From an uncultured Clostridia bacterium (GTDB lineage: Bacteria > Bacillota > Clostridia > Christensenellales > Borkfalkiaceae), in contig CANQTD010000009.1 of the NCBI GenBank assembly GCA_947626685.1, positions 1 through 56,069 on the forward strand: a DNA stretch of 56,069 nucleotides, given 5' to 3'. The first letter of the stretch is position 1. Each line of letters begins with the position of its first letter. A program made the position numbers and the translations under genes. The notes beneath the pieces are model-generated. The model made no database searches. It saw only the letters and a list, made by a program, of their open reading frames with translations, and was not told where the DNA came from. Below, in pieces: positions 25,931-33,930 of this stretch.

Positions 25931-26791
25931 ATGGTGGATATGATCCTCGCAGCGGGCATGCGTACCCCCACGGAGGTGTGGGAGGGGATCCGCTCCTTCT
26001 TTACCAACTTCGAGTGGATCGTCATCTTCGAAGCGATCCTCTGCGCCGCCATCGTATTTGTCGTGTTCCGCACGCTGTGGGAGAACAACGCGAAGCGGTT
26101 CATCATCGTCTATATCCTGATGATCGCGACGATGGGCGTCATTACGCTCTTCTCGCGCAGATTCACGGTGATGGGGTTCTTTATTTTCTTCCTGCTGCTC
26201 TCCCTCTTCTTTTTGCTGCTCTTCAACGTGGAGATCAGGCGGCATATCTGGAACGCGGGCAAACACAGGACCGCCAAGACGGCTTCCACCGCCAATTCCG
26301 CCAAGATGACCGCCGTCGCCGCGCGCGCGGACGTGTACGTCACGGGCATCGTCAAAGCGGTGCAAAATCTCTCGAAGAGCGATATCGGCGCGCTCATCGT
26401 GCTCTCCAACGGCAATCTCCCGCGGGAGATCCTCGAGAGCGGCGTCATGCTCAACGCGCAGATCTCCAGCCAGCTCATCGAGGGCATCTTCATCCCGAAA
26501 GCTCCCCTGCACGACGGAGCCATGATCATTTACGGCGATAAGATACAGGCCGCGGGGTGCTTTTTGCCGCTCACCGAGCGCGACTTCCCCAAAGACTACG
26601 GCACCCGCCACCGCGCGGGGATCGGCATCACCGAGGTCGCCGACGTCTCTACGATCATCGTCTCCGAGGAGACGGGCATCGTCTCCATCGTAAAGCACGG
26701 CGAGATCACCCGCTACGTCGACTCCGAGGGGCTCAAACGCTTCCTCAAAGAGTACTATTGGAAAGAATTCAACGCGGAGGAGAAGGCATGA
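25931..26791 (+). CDS. cdaA: Membrane diadenylate cyclase CdaA (c-di-AMP synthase)
   Basis: A 286-residue protein with three N-terminal membrane helices (about 30-48, 56-72, 76-95) and a cytoplasmic DAC domain (about 125-260). Catalytic motifs are intact: APLHDGAMII (DGA, near 197-199) and YGTRHRAGIG (RHR, near 227-229). It condenses two ATP to c-di-AMP, which controls osmolyte and potassium balance. In most Firmicutes it is followed by cdaR; here the next gene is a 33-residue membrane peptide. A helical Ala/Thr/Lys linker (KHRTAKTASTANSAK) joins membrane and catalytic parts. Confidence 0.95.
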   Translation: MVDMILAAGMRTPTEVWEGIRSFFTNFEWIVIFEAILCAAIVFVVFRTLWENNAKRFIIVYILMIATMGVITLFSRRFTVMGFFIFFLLLSLFFLLLFNVEIRRHIWNAGKHRTAKTASTANSAKMTAVAARADVYVTGIVKAVQNLSKSDIGALIVLSNGNLPREILESGVMLNAQISSQLIEGIFIPKAPLHDGAMIIYGDKIQAAGCFLPLTERDFPKDYGTRHRAGIGITEVADVSTIIVSEETGIVSIVKHGEITRYVDSEGLKRFLKEYYWKEFNAEEKA

Positions 26792-26889
26792 GATCGCTCT
26801 GGAAATATGTTGTCGGCTCTCTTCACCTCGTCCTGTTCGCCGCCATCGTTGCGGTGTTCATCGTGACCGTCGTCAACGCAGCCGTATGA
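26788..26889 (+). CDS. 33-residue single-pass membrane microprotein
   Basis: A very short frame that starts in the cdaA stop (ATGA overlap; GGAGGAGAAGG box inside cdaA) and ends overlapping the start of the next gene by ATGA. It encodes a basic N-terminus (MRSLWK) followed by one strongly hydrophobic helix (about residues 8-30). Its tight double coupling and membrane-helix composition argue that it is translated. It occupies the normal place of cdaR and could be a CdaA-binding regulator or a remnant of the CdaR membrane anchor. Neither is shown by sequence. Confidence 0.6.
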   Translation: MRSLWKYVVGSLHLVLFAAIVAVFIVTVVNAAV

Positions 26890-28031
26890 GAAACTGTATC
26901 CGTATCCCCAAAGTTTATATCCCGAGAGGGGAGTTCGAACGGTGGCCCGTCCTCGGCAACGAACGGTTCCGTGCGGACCCCTCCTATTGGCGTCGCGTGG
27001 AGCGTGCGGCGGGCGATTCGCCCTCGGCGCTCCGTTTTCTTCTGCCCTGCGGCGAAGAGGACGTCGAGCCGCTCGCAAAGGAGATGCGCTCCGCCATGTT
27101 CGGCATGCTCGAAGAGAGCACGCTCGAAAAACTCAACCGCGGCGGCGTGCTCGTCGAACGGGAGACTGAGGCGGGCACGCGGCACGGCATTTTGCTCTGC
27201 GTCGACCTCGAGGCCTATACCATGTCCGAGGGGGAGTGCTCGCCCGTGCGCCCTTCGCAGGGGTTCGACGGGGCGGAGGCGGAGCGGTACGCCTGCCTTC
27301 GCAAGCACGCCGTGCTCGAATTTCCGCACATCGCGCTCTTCTACCGTGACAAAAGGGAGAAGATCGTGCGGTGGCTGGGCGACGACCTCGAGGAGCTCTA
27401 TTCCGTAGGTGTTGAGACGGGAAGGGTGCGCGGCTGCTACATTCCCGAGGCGGACGCGCTCGACGTGGCCGCCGATCTTCATACGCGCGGCGAGCCGTGT
27501 TTTGCCGTCGCGGACGGGGAAGAGGAGCTCGCGGGCGCGAAACTGCATTGGGAAACGCTCAAAAAGACGCTTTCCCCCGCCGAACTCATGGGGCACCCCG
27601 CGCGCTTCGTCCTCGCGGAGTTTCTCAATTTATATGAGGACGCCGCGGCGATCGAGCCTCTTTGCCGTCTCGTCACAGACGTGGAGACGGAGGCGTTCTG
27701 CTCGTGGTTCGCAAAACAGATCAAGTGCAAGCGGGAGGGCCGCCTTCTCTATCCCGCCGTGCGCGACGGGGCGGAAGCCGTGAAAAAGACGGACGAGCTC
27801 ATCTCCGCGTTCATGCGCCAAAATGGGGGACGGGTGCGGTATATCCGCAAAAAAGAGCTCTCCCTCGCGCAGGAGGAGGGGTGCGCCGCCGTCGTCCTCA
27901 AAGGGATCGAAAAGGAGGATCTCTTCTCCTATCTGAAAGGGGGGAAGAAGCTCCCCGCCCACACCTTTGTCCTCGGCGGAGAGGGGGACGGCAGATACCT
28001 CTTCGAGGGCAGGGAGATCAGCTATGATTAA
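26886..28031 (+). CDS. DUF1015-family protein with altered active-site motif
   Basis: A 381-residue soluble protein. The best family landmarks are ADGEEELAGAKLHWE (about 217-231), which aligns with the DGNHSLAxAKxxWE motif of DUF1015, and HPARFVLAEFLNLYEDAAAIEPLCRLV, which matches the family block ending in EPxHRxV. DUF1015 resembles ParB-like serine kinases, whose DGHHR motif includes catalytic residues. Here the Asn-His of the motif is Glu-Glu, so kinase-type activity is doubtful. It overlaps the next gene, aspartate kinase, by 8 bp and is coupled to it. One copy of ACCATGTCCG lies inside the coding sequence (27219). Confidence 0.7.
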   Translation: MRNCIRIPKVYIPRGEFERWPVLGNERFRADPSYWRRVERAAGDSPSALRFLLPCGEEDVEPLAKEMRSAMFGMLEESTLEKLNRGGVLVERETEAGTRHGILLCVDLEAYTMSEGECSPVRPSQGFDGAEAERYACLRKHAVLEFPHIALFYRDKREKIVRWLGDDLEELYSVGVETGRVRGCYIPEADALDVAADLHTRGEPCFAVADGEEELAGAKLHWETLKKTLSPAELMGHPARFVLAEFLNLYEDAAAIEPLCRLVTDVETEAFCSWFAKQIKCKREGRLLYPAVRDGAEAVKKTDELISAFMRQNGGRVRYIRKKELSLAQEEGCAAVVLKGIEKEDLFSYLKGGKKLPAHTFVLGGEGDGRYLFEGREISYD

Positions 28032-29352
28032 GGTTTGCAAATTCGGCGGGACGTCGATGGCGGACGGCACGAACATCCGCCGCGTGAAGGCCATTCTCGC
28101 CGCCGACCCCGCGAGACGGTATGTGGTCGCGTCCGCGCCCGGCAAGCGTTACAGCGGGGATCAAAAGGTGACAGATCTCCTCTATGAGACCCTCGATGAG
28201 GTGAGAGAGGGGGGGCATGTCGGGGAAGCGTATGCCAAAGTGTGCGAACGCTTCCGCGGGATCGTCCGCGAACTCGATCTTTCGCTCGACATCGATTCCC
28301 TGCTCGAGGAGACCGCGCGCGCCATTTGCAGGGAGGGGACGTACGACTTTGCCGCCTCGCGCGGGGAGTACCTGATCGGGCGGATCCTCGCGCAGTTTTT
28401 GGGAATGCCCTTCATCGAGGCGCGCGACGTCGTCAAATTCGATGCCTGCGGAAAGTTGGACGCGCGTACATATCCCCTTCTCCAAGCCGCCCTCAAAGGC
28501 AAAAAAAACGCCGTCGTCGCGGGCTTTTACGGAGAGGACGCGGAGGGGAACGTCAAGACCTTTTCGCGCGGGGGAAGCGACGTCACGGGCGCGATCGTAG
28601 CGCGCGCGGCGGGGGCGGACCTGTATGAGAATTGGACGGACGTCTCGGGCTTCCTCGCCTGCGACCCCCGCATCGTGGCGGGTCCCGCGGGGATCCGCTC
28701 GCTCTCGTATAAGGAGCTCCGCGAGCTCTCGTACATGGGCGCGAACGTTCTGCACAGCGAGGCGATCTTCCCCGTGAGGGAGGCGGGGATCCCCATCCAG
28801 ATCAAGAACACCTTCCGTCCGCAGGACGAGGGCACCCGCATTCTTCCCATCACCAAATACGTCCCGAGCGGAAGGCCCGTCACGGGCATCGCGGGCAAAA
28901 AAAATTTCACCGTCATCTATCTCGAGAAGTCGCTCATGAACGCCGAGCTCGGCTTCGCGCTCCGCATCCTCGAGATCTTTCGCCGCTACGGGATCTCTTT
29001 TGAACACATGCCGTCGGGGATCGACACCCTGTCCTTCGTCATCGACAGCGCGTCCTTCGCCAACGGGGTGCTGGAAAGAGTGCTCGCGGAGATCGGGGAG
29101 GCGGTCTCCCCCGATAAGCTCGAAGTGTTCGACGACGTTGCCCTCATCGCCGTCGTGGGGCACGGCATGAGCAGACAGGTCGGCATTGCGGCGCGCATCT
29201 TTCAGGCGATCGCCCGCGTGGGGGTGAACGTGCGCATGATCGACGAGGGCTCCTCCGAGCTCAATATCATCGTCGGCGTGGACAGCAAGGATTACGAATG
29301 CACCGTCCGCGCCGTCTACGAGGAGTTCTTCTGCGACGATCTTCCCCGTTGA
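28024..29352 (+). CDS. Aspartate kinase
   Basis: A 442-residue aspartokinase, first enzyme of the lysine/threonine/methionine pathway. Motifs: KVCKFGGTSMADG (residues 2-14), the central GxGRGGSD-like FSRGGSDVTGA, and the WTDVSGFLACDPR strand. C-terminal ACT domains hold the ALRILEIFRRYGISFEHMPSGIDTLS segment and a second with GVNVRMIDEGSSELNIIVGV. Architecture (kinase plus two ACT) indicates feedback control by an end-product amino acid, which one is not readable here. The ATG at 28024 lies inside the 3' end of the DUF1015 gene. Confidence 0.93.
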   Translation: MIKVCKFGGTSMADGTNIRRVKAILAADPARRYVVASAPGKRYSGDQKVTDLLYETLDEVREGGHVGEAYAKVCERFRGIVRELDLSLDIDSLLEETARAICREGTYDFAASRGEYLIGRILAQFLGMPFIEARDVVKFDACGKLDARTYPLLQAALKGKKNAVVAGFYGEDAEGNVKTFSRGGSDVTGAIVARAAGADLYENWTDVSGFLACDPRIVAGPAGIRSLSYKELRELSYMGANVLHSEAIFPVREAGIPIQIKNTFRPQDEGTRILPITKYVPSGRPVTGIAGKKNFTVIYLEKSLMNAELGFALRILEIFRRYGISFEHMPSGIDTLSFVIDSASFANGVLERVLAEIGEAVSPDKLEVFDDVALIAVVGHGMSRQVGIAARIFQAIARVGVNVRMIDEGSSELNIIVGVDSKDYECTVRAVYEEFFCDDLPR

Positions 29353-29355
29353 TTT

Positions 29356-29397
29356 TTGAGAACAGACAAGCGCGGCGCGGACCATGTCCGCGCCGCG
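29356..29397 (+). repeat. 42-bp GC-rich hairpin repeat, copy 1
   Basis: Starts TTGAGAACAGACAAG and contains the perfect inverted repeat GCGGCGCGGAC/GTCCGCGCCGC around CAT. Identical 42-bp copies lie at 32203 and 33931, all on the plus strand just downstream of a plus-strand gene. Without a T-run it is a poor classical terminator, but would protect 3' ends or act with a downstream element. The core holds ACCATGTCCG. Confidence 0.9.
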
Positions 29398-29443
29398 ATC
29401 GAAAAATTCTTGAAGGGACACGAGAAACATAACATAAAAGGAT

Positions 29444-29484
29444 CTGCCCGCGGGAGAGCAAGTCTCCCGCGGGCAGGGGTTTTT
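29444..29484 (+). terminator. Strong terminator after the cdaA-aspartate kinase operon
   Basis: CTGCCCGCGGGAGA (29444-29457) pairs with TCTCCCGCGGGCAG (29463-29476), loop GCAAG, then GGGTTTTT. Confidence 0.9.
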
Positions 29485-29511
29485 AAGGGATCCGTCTTTT
29501 TGCGGGTCTTT

Positions 29512-30696
29512 TTATTTCACTATGAAGAAGTGTTGCGCCTTTACTTCGTCCAAGAGCTTCCCCGCGGAGCCGCTATCTCCCGCGCCGAGCCCTCCTCCGC
29601 CTTTCCCGCCTTTGCCCGGGATACCCCTTGCAAATTCGGCGACCCCCGCGGCGTCGATGACGACCTGCGAAAAGGCAGCGTAGCCCGAATCCCCGCCGTC
29701 TCCTCCGTCTCCGCCGAAGCCGAGCGCGAACGAGCCGTCGAACCCATCCGCGCCGTTGCCGCCGAAGATGGCGAGATACCCGTCGCCCTTGATCTCGAGA
29801 CCGCCGACCGTCAGAATGGCGGGGGCGCCGTCCAAGCCGTCCGCGCCGTCGTCACCGTAATAAAGCCCGTGCAGCGCGTCGATCGTGGTTTGGAGATCAT
29901 CGCAGACCATGTCGTTGAATTTGATAAATTCGTCGACAAAAGAATTTGCGCCCGACGAACCGCCTTCGGACAGGCGTTCGCTGCTGCAACAGAGGAAGCT
30001 GTAACACAGAACGATCGCGCTCATCCCCGGGTGTTTGATCTGCGTCCAGGTTTTTTTCAAAGTCTTGATCTCCTCTACGATCTGGCGGTACTGCTGAAAC
30101 TCGTCGTCCGTCATATTGACGTTTCCCGCCATGATGGAGCAATCCCCCGTCACGCTGAGGACGATGTCCGCTTCGTTGGGGCTGATCAAAAAGGGGACGC
30201 GCCGGCGTGTATTGATATAGATATGGTCCAGCGCGATCATGAGGGGCGTATCGCGTTCTTCCACGATCACGCTGATCTGCACGCTATCATTTACCGATGA
30301 CCAAAGCCGCACTTTGCCGACGTTTTTTTCGACGATGAGGAGATCGGCTCCGTACGAAGCGACGTCGATGTCGAACGTCTCCCCTCCGAAAGCCTCGGCT
30401 TCGGGAACAAGGCGGATGGAGGAGATGCGCTGTCCGCCCGAATCGAGCACGTCATGCGGCTCTCCGTTGCGGTTCCGCACATATCCCTCGAGGGTGATGA
30501 AATTGCCATTGCAAGAAGCGGGAATGCCGTCAACGCGGTAGGGAGCGCCCGAATGGCTCATCACATAGAAGGAACTGCCCGCGCCGTAGACGCCCGTCAC
30601 CTTTCTTAATTTGGAACCCCCGCAAGCCGTCATCGCGCACAGGACGGCTATGAGCAAACAAGCGGCCATGACCCGAAGAAAATTCTTTGCGTTCAT
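29512..30696 (-). CDS. Secreted lipoprotein with glycine-rich C-terminal repeats
   Basis: A 394-residue lipoprotein with signal helix (about 6-22) and lipobox AMTAC (Cys 25). The middle (30-190) is beta-rich with no recognised family. Residues about 275-375 are strongly Gly/Asp-rich (GGNGADGFDGS, GFGGDGGDGGDSG, GIPGKGGKGGGG), resembling PGRS-like or collagen-like low-complexity surface segments. It starts 1 bp after the stop of the upstream lipoprotein gene, so both are one operon. No function can be assigned. Confidence 0.78.
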   Translation of the reverse strand: MNAKNFLRVMAACLLIAVLCAMTACGGSKLRKVTGVYGAGSSFYVMSHSGAPYRVDGIPASCNGNFITLEGYVRNRNGEPHDVLDSGGQRISSIRLVPEAEAFGGETFDIDVASYGADLLIVEKNVGKVRLWSSVNDSVQISVIVEERDTPLMIALDHIYINTRRRVPFLISPNEADIVLSVTGDCSIMAGNVNMTDDEFQQYRQIVEEIKTLKKTWTQIKHPGMSAIVLCYSFLCCSSERLSEGGSSGANSFVDEFIKFNDMVCDDLQTTIDALHGLYYGDDGADGLDGAPAILTVGGLEIKGDGYLAIFGGNGADGFDGSFALGFGGDGGDGGDSGYAAFSQVVIDAAGVAEFARGIPGKGGKGGGGLGAGDSGSAGKLLDEVKAQHFFIVK

Positions 30697-30697
30697 A

Positions 30698-31684
30698 TCA
30701 TGCCTCGCTGAATTCGGAATAAGGTTGCACGCCGTTGACGAAATAGGTACCCCTTAAACTCTGCGCAAAGACGGAATCGATATCGGAAAGATAGAAGGTG
30801 ATGCCTTTTTCGGGGAAGGCGCAGGTGCCGCAGGCAGAGCCGTCGTCCGCGAGGTTTTCGATCGCAAATTTCTCAAGATTGGGGAAGTATTCCCGGAGCG
30901 AGGTGAATACCGTATCGAGATCGTCGACATAGTATGTCCCTTTGAGGCAGATCGTCTTGGTATGGGTCATCGCTGCATCAAAGAAATACATGACGCACCG
31001 CCTTCCGAGAATTTCGTTAGGGTCGAATCTCAATTCCTCGCCTTCGGGGGTGAAAACGGAACTATGGAAGGTCAAATTTTTATAATTGCGATCGTAATGG
31101 TTGATGTCGGCGATCCCATAGTGTTTCAGCGCGCAGATAAAGGTGTCCGACCGTGCCCTCGTAACATAGGTCATTCCGTCGTAGTCAAAGGCATATCCAT
31201 CGCGCATTGGCGCATAAACTTCGCCCTCGGTGCCGACCAAAGTGCACTTGGTCTTGAGGGAATAGGTCGGCTCGAAGGTGAAGGTGAAGGTCTCTTCATG
31301 CTTGCCTTCGCTGTCGAGATAGAAGGAGCGGGTATATTTTTGCCCGTTGACTTCGAACTCGAACGTCATGCTGCAGTTATCGAAACGATAAACCGCGAGG
31401 TCACGGTATTTGGTCTCGAAAATGTCTTTGAATTCCCGCCAATAGTACCGTTTCGGCGAAACCGTGAGCGTGATCTCCGTTGACGTTTGAACAAAATCAT
31501 ACTTGTGGTTCCCCGCCCCCTCGACTTTGTAGTCGATGAAAGAGGTGCACGCGCTCTTTTCGAACAAGTAGGTCCCGGGGTCGACGTCGGAATGCTTATC
31601 TTCATTCCCGCCGCAACCCGAAAGAAATGCCGCGCAACACACAAATATCAGCGCACTCGCGGCAAGCGTAGCGAATTTTTTCAT
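30698..31684 (-). CDS. Secreted lipoprotein, function unknown
   Basis: A 328-residue lipoprotein: signal helix (about 5-20) and lipobox FLSGC (Cys 24). The mature part is rich in Tyr, Phe and Thr with alternating beta-type sequence and five scattered Cys (for example SACGTC near 287-292). I recognise no family. An AAAGGAGACGA box precedes the ATG. First gene of a two-lipoprotein operon that is divergent from XRE regulator 2, the same relation seen at the other two XRE loci. Confidence 0.78.
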   Translation of the reverse strand: MKKFATLAASALIFVCCAAFLSGCGGNEDKHSDVDPGTYLFEKSACTSFIDYKVEGAGNHKYDFVQTSTEITLTVSPKRYYWREFKDIFETKYRDLAVYRFDNCSMTFEFEVNGQKYTRSFYLDSEGKHEETFTFTFEPTYSLKTKCTLVGTEGEVYAPMRDGYAFDYDGMTYVTRARSDTFICALKHYGIADINHYDRNYKNLTFHSSVFTPEGEELRFDPNEILGRRCVMYFFDAAMTHTKTICLKGTYYVDDLDTVFTSLREYFPNLEKFAIENLADDGSACGTCAFPEKGITFYLSDIDSVFAQSLRGTYFVNGVQPYSEFSEA

Positions 31685-31707
31685 GCAATCGTCTCCTTTT
31701 TTCTTTT

Positions 31708-31736
31708 ATCTTATCATAAAATTTATCAAAAGTCAA
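31708..31736 (-). promoter_or_regulatory. Promoter of the two-lipoprotein operon
   Basis: Minus strand: TTGACT (31736-31731), 17-bp spacer, TAAGAT (31713-31708). The region is very AT-rich. It does not carry the GCTTGACTT core or the obvious palindromes seen at the two other XRE/lipoprotein promoters. Confidence 0.65.
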
Positions 31737-31816
31737 CATAAATAACTATAATTTTACCTATTACTATCTTCTTTTTTAGCCATGACTGTTATATGATAGG
31801 GCATGAGGAAAACAAC

Positions 31817-32146
31817 ATGCATGTAGATTATACAGCGATCGGGATGAGGATCAAGGCAAAGAGAAAGGCGCGCAACATGACGCAGGAGCGGCTTGCCGAA
31901 GCTCTCGGCGTCACCGTTGGGTATGTCAGCCAGATAGAGCGCGGCGTCACGAAGGCGAGCCTTGACTTTTTGGCGGCGGTTGCAACGACCTTACATTGCG
32001 ACCTTGCGGAGCTTGTATCGGGCACGGCAAAGGGGACGGAGGAATATCTTTCGTTTGAGGCGGCGACGCAGTTCGGGCAGCTTACCGATAGGGAAAAACG
32101 TCTGACGCTTGCCTTCATGCAGATGCTGCTCGAGAACAGATCATAA
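31817..32146 (+). CDS. XRE-family helix-turn-helix regulator 2
   Basis: A 109-residue regulator with an N-terminal Cro/CI HTH (about residues 8-62; MTQERLAEALGVTVGYVSQIERG). A C-terminal tail of about 40 residues (TGTEEYLSFEAATQFGQLTDREKRLTLAFMQML) may serve dimerisation. The ATG at 31817 has GAGG 8 bp upstream and is preferred to 31793. Longer and of a different subtype from the other two XRE proteins in this window. Divergent from the two-lipoprotein operon, which it may control. Confidence 0.85.
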   Translation: MHVDYTAIGMRIKAKRKARNMTQERLAEALGVTVGYVSQIERGVTKASLDFLAAVATTLHCDLAELVSGTAKGTEEYLSFEAATQFGQLTDREKRLTLAFMQMLLENRS

Positions 32147-32202
32147 CGATGCGGCGCGCCGCGAAGAGACGCCGTTTTCAGAGACGATCTGCAGCTTGAT
32201 TT

Positions 32203-32244
32203 TTGAGAACAGACAAGCGCGGCGCGGACCATGTCCGCGCCGCG
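32203..32244 (+). repeat. 42-bp GC-rich hairpin repeat, copy 2
   Basis: Identical to the 42-bp element at 29356. It shares TTGATTT to the left with copy 1 and CCTTTTCGTATG to the right with copy 3. Lies between convergent XRE genes. Confidence 0.9.
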
Positions 32245-32288
32245 CCTTTTCGTATGCTTTTTCAGACGGCTTCCGCGAAAAGCGTGCG

Positions 32289-32489
32289 CTATGCGAGGAG
32301 CCCGTCGAAGGTCTCCTCGAAAATTTCGCAAAGTTCGGCGAGAACGGCATAACTCGGCTCGCTGACTCCCGTCTCCCATCCGCTGACCGTGCGCTGGTCG
32401 ACGCCGACGAGCTTCGCAAGTTCGGTCTGCGTCATGTTCTTGCTCTTTCTGAGCTCCCGTAAGTTTTTTGCAAATCGGATCTCCTTCAT
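32289..32489 (-). CDS. XRE-family helix-turn-helix repressor 3
   Basis: A 66-residue minimal Cro/CI-type protein, essentially only the HTH: LRELRKSKNMTQTELAKLVGVDQRTVSGWETG, then YAVLAELCEIFEETFDGLLA. This is the common Firmicute type with a GW-E-G recognition helix. ATG 32489 has an AAGGAG-like region only inside the gene; upstream there is no clear box, as at XRE1. It is divergent from the DUF6273 lipoprotein, with two 17-bp palindromes in the gap. Repression of the lipoprotein gene is inferred. Confidence 0.84.
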   Translation of the reverse strand: MKEIRFAKNLRELRKSKNMTQTELAKLVGVDQRTVSGWETGVSEPSYAVLAELCEIFEETFDGLLA

Positions 32490-32501
32490 ATGTCTATTTT
32501 T

Positions 32502-32553
32502 TACCAATATTCTCGGTAAAATGCTTGACTTACCGAGAAATTCGGTATATAAT
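32502..32553 (+). promoter_or_regulatory. Promoter with paired operators, XRE3/lipoprotein locus
   Basis: TTGACT (32525-32530), spacer, TATAAT (32548-32553). The 17-bp spacer is exactly the palindrome TACCGAGAAATTCGGTA (32531-32547). A related site, TACCAATATTCTCGGTA, lies at 32502-32518. The core AAAATGCTTGACTT matches the XRE1 locus. Confidence 0.85.
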
Positions 32554-32575
32554 CTGAAAAAAAAGGAGGTCAATC

Positions 32576-33898
32576 ATGAAAAGAAAGCACTTTATCGGCA
32601 TGGCGGCGATTTTGGTCTGCGCCGCGCTTGCCGTCGCCGCCTGCGGGGGAGGTCCGAACGCGCACGTCCACCAATGGGGCGAATGGACGGTGACGAAGGC
32701 GCCGACTTGCGAAGAGGAGGGGACCGAGCGGCGGACGTGTACCCTCGACCCTTCCCACGTCGAGACGAAACCCGTCGCCGCACTGGGGCATCAATGGAGC
32801 ACAACGTGGGCGCAAGACGAAAACGGGCACTACCATGTCTGCGAGAACGGGTGCGGATCGCGCAAAGACGAGACGGCCCATACCTACCGGGAGGGTTCCT
32901 GCACGGCTTGCGGATATTTCCATCACGACCACACCTATGAGGACGGGGTCTGCACGGTTTGCGGAACGCGGCTGTACACGGAGACCGAAAACGGCGCCAA
33001 GATCTGTTTCGGAGAATATCCGCAGAGCGAGGTGAAAGAGGAGGCCGTCGTCTCCGCGCTCACGGAGAAGGCGGGCAGCCTTCCCGAGGAGGGCAATGCG
33101 GGCGGCTGGACGAGCTACGGATACTACTACGGCGGCGAGGTGACCGACTACATGTGGTATATCGACGTCGAGCTGAGCGGTAGCAAATACCGCGGCGTCT
33201 ATTTCACGTTGGAGCGCAATTGCAGGACGGGCTTCGATTACCTGAGCTATCAGGACGAAAACGGCTATCTCACGAACACGGTCTATTGGTTCCGTTTCGA
33301 ACCCATCGAATGGCGCGTTCTCGAGAGAGGGGACGGCACCGCGCTGCTCATGGCGGATATCATTCTCGACGGCGGGCATTTCTACCGTGACGGCGATTCG
33401 CGCACCCAAGACGACGTGACGATTTATCCCAACAACTATATGGAGAGCGATATCCGCAAGTGGCTCATCGAGAATTTCTACGAAACGGCTTTCAGCGACG
33501 CCGCAAAGCAGATCATCGAGACGACGACGGTAGACAATCATACGGCAGCGGGCTCGGACAACCCCTATATCTGTGAGGACACGCAGGACAAGGTATTTCT
33601 TTTGAGTTCCGCCGAAGTCGAAAACGAATCTTACGGATTTGTGACGAGTTCGTCCGCCGACGCAACGCGGCAGCTCAAAGCGACGGACTATGCGAAGGCG
33701 CAGGGGATCCAGCCGCAAGAGGGCACCGATTGTTTCAGTTGGTGGCTGCGGACCCCGGAGAAGCAGGCAAAGGGAAAGACCGTGTTCAGAGTTTCCGAGC
33801 AAGGACAAGTGCAGGGCGGCGCCTTTTGGATGGGCGGCGGCGAATATGTCGACTTTATCCGCAACGGCATCGTTCCCGCTCTGCGCCTGCACTTATAA
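32576..33898 (+). CDS. Secreted lipoprotein with Cys/His repeats and DUF6273 domain
   Basis: A 440-residue lipoprotein with signal helix and lipobox AVAAC (Cys 23). Residues 30-135 hold three or four short Cys/His-rich repeats of the type H-x-W...CxxxG...CxxC (HQWGEWTVTKAPTCEEEG, CTACGYFHHDHTYEDG, CTVCG), typical of Clostridial surface proteins. Residues about 240-440 form a DUF6273 domain (FEPIEWRVL, LLMADIILDG, the WWLRTP motif and a C-terminal PALRLHL). DUF6273 resembles formylglycine-generating-enzyme-like lectin folds, but its activity is unknown. A strong AAAGGAGG precedes the ATG. Confidence 0.84.
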   Translation: MKRKHFIGMAAILVCAALAVAACGGGPNAHVHQWGEWTVTKAPTCEEEGTERRTCTLDPSHVETKPVAALGHQWSTTWAQDENGHYHVCENGCGSRKDETAHTYREGSCTACGYFHHDHTYEDGVCTVCGTRLYTETENGAKICFGEYPQSEVKEEAVVSALTEKAGSLPEEGNAGGWTSYGYYYGGEVTDYMWYIDVELSGSKYRGVYFTLERNCRTGFDYLSYQDENGYLTNTVYWFRFEPIEWRVLERGDGTALLMADIILDGGHFYRDGDSRTQDDVTIYPNNYMESDIRKWLIENFYETAFSDAAKQIIETTTVDNHTAAGSDNPYICEDTQDKVFLLSSAEVENESYGFVTSSSADATRQLKATDYAKAQGIQPQEGTDCFSWWLRTPEKQAKGKTVFRVSEQGQVQGGAFWMGGGEYVDFIRNGIVPALRLHL

Positions 33899-33930
33899 GA
33901 GCGGAATGCGGGCAAGAGCGTGATCGGAAA

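Noticed and set aside
29370-29400. Small proteins beginning MVRAALVCSQ on the minus strand at the three 42-bp elements
   Set aside because: They are translations of the hairpin repeat itself, without ribosome binding sites, and diverge at once outside the element.
29512-33898. Prophage or integrative element carrying the lipoprotein island
   Set aside because: No integrase, phage structural gene, tRNA or attachment-site duplication flanks it, and codon use is like that of the neighbours.
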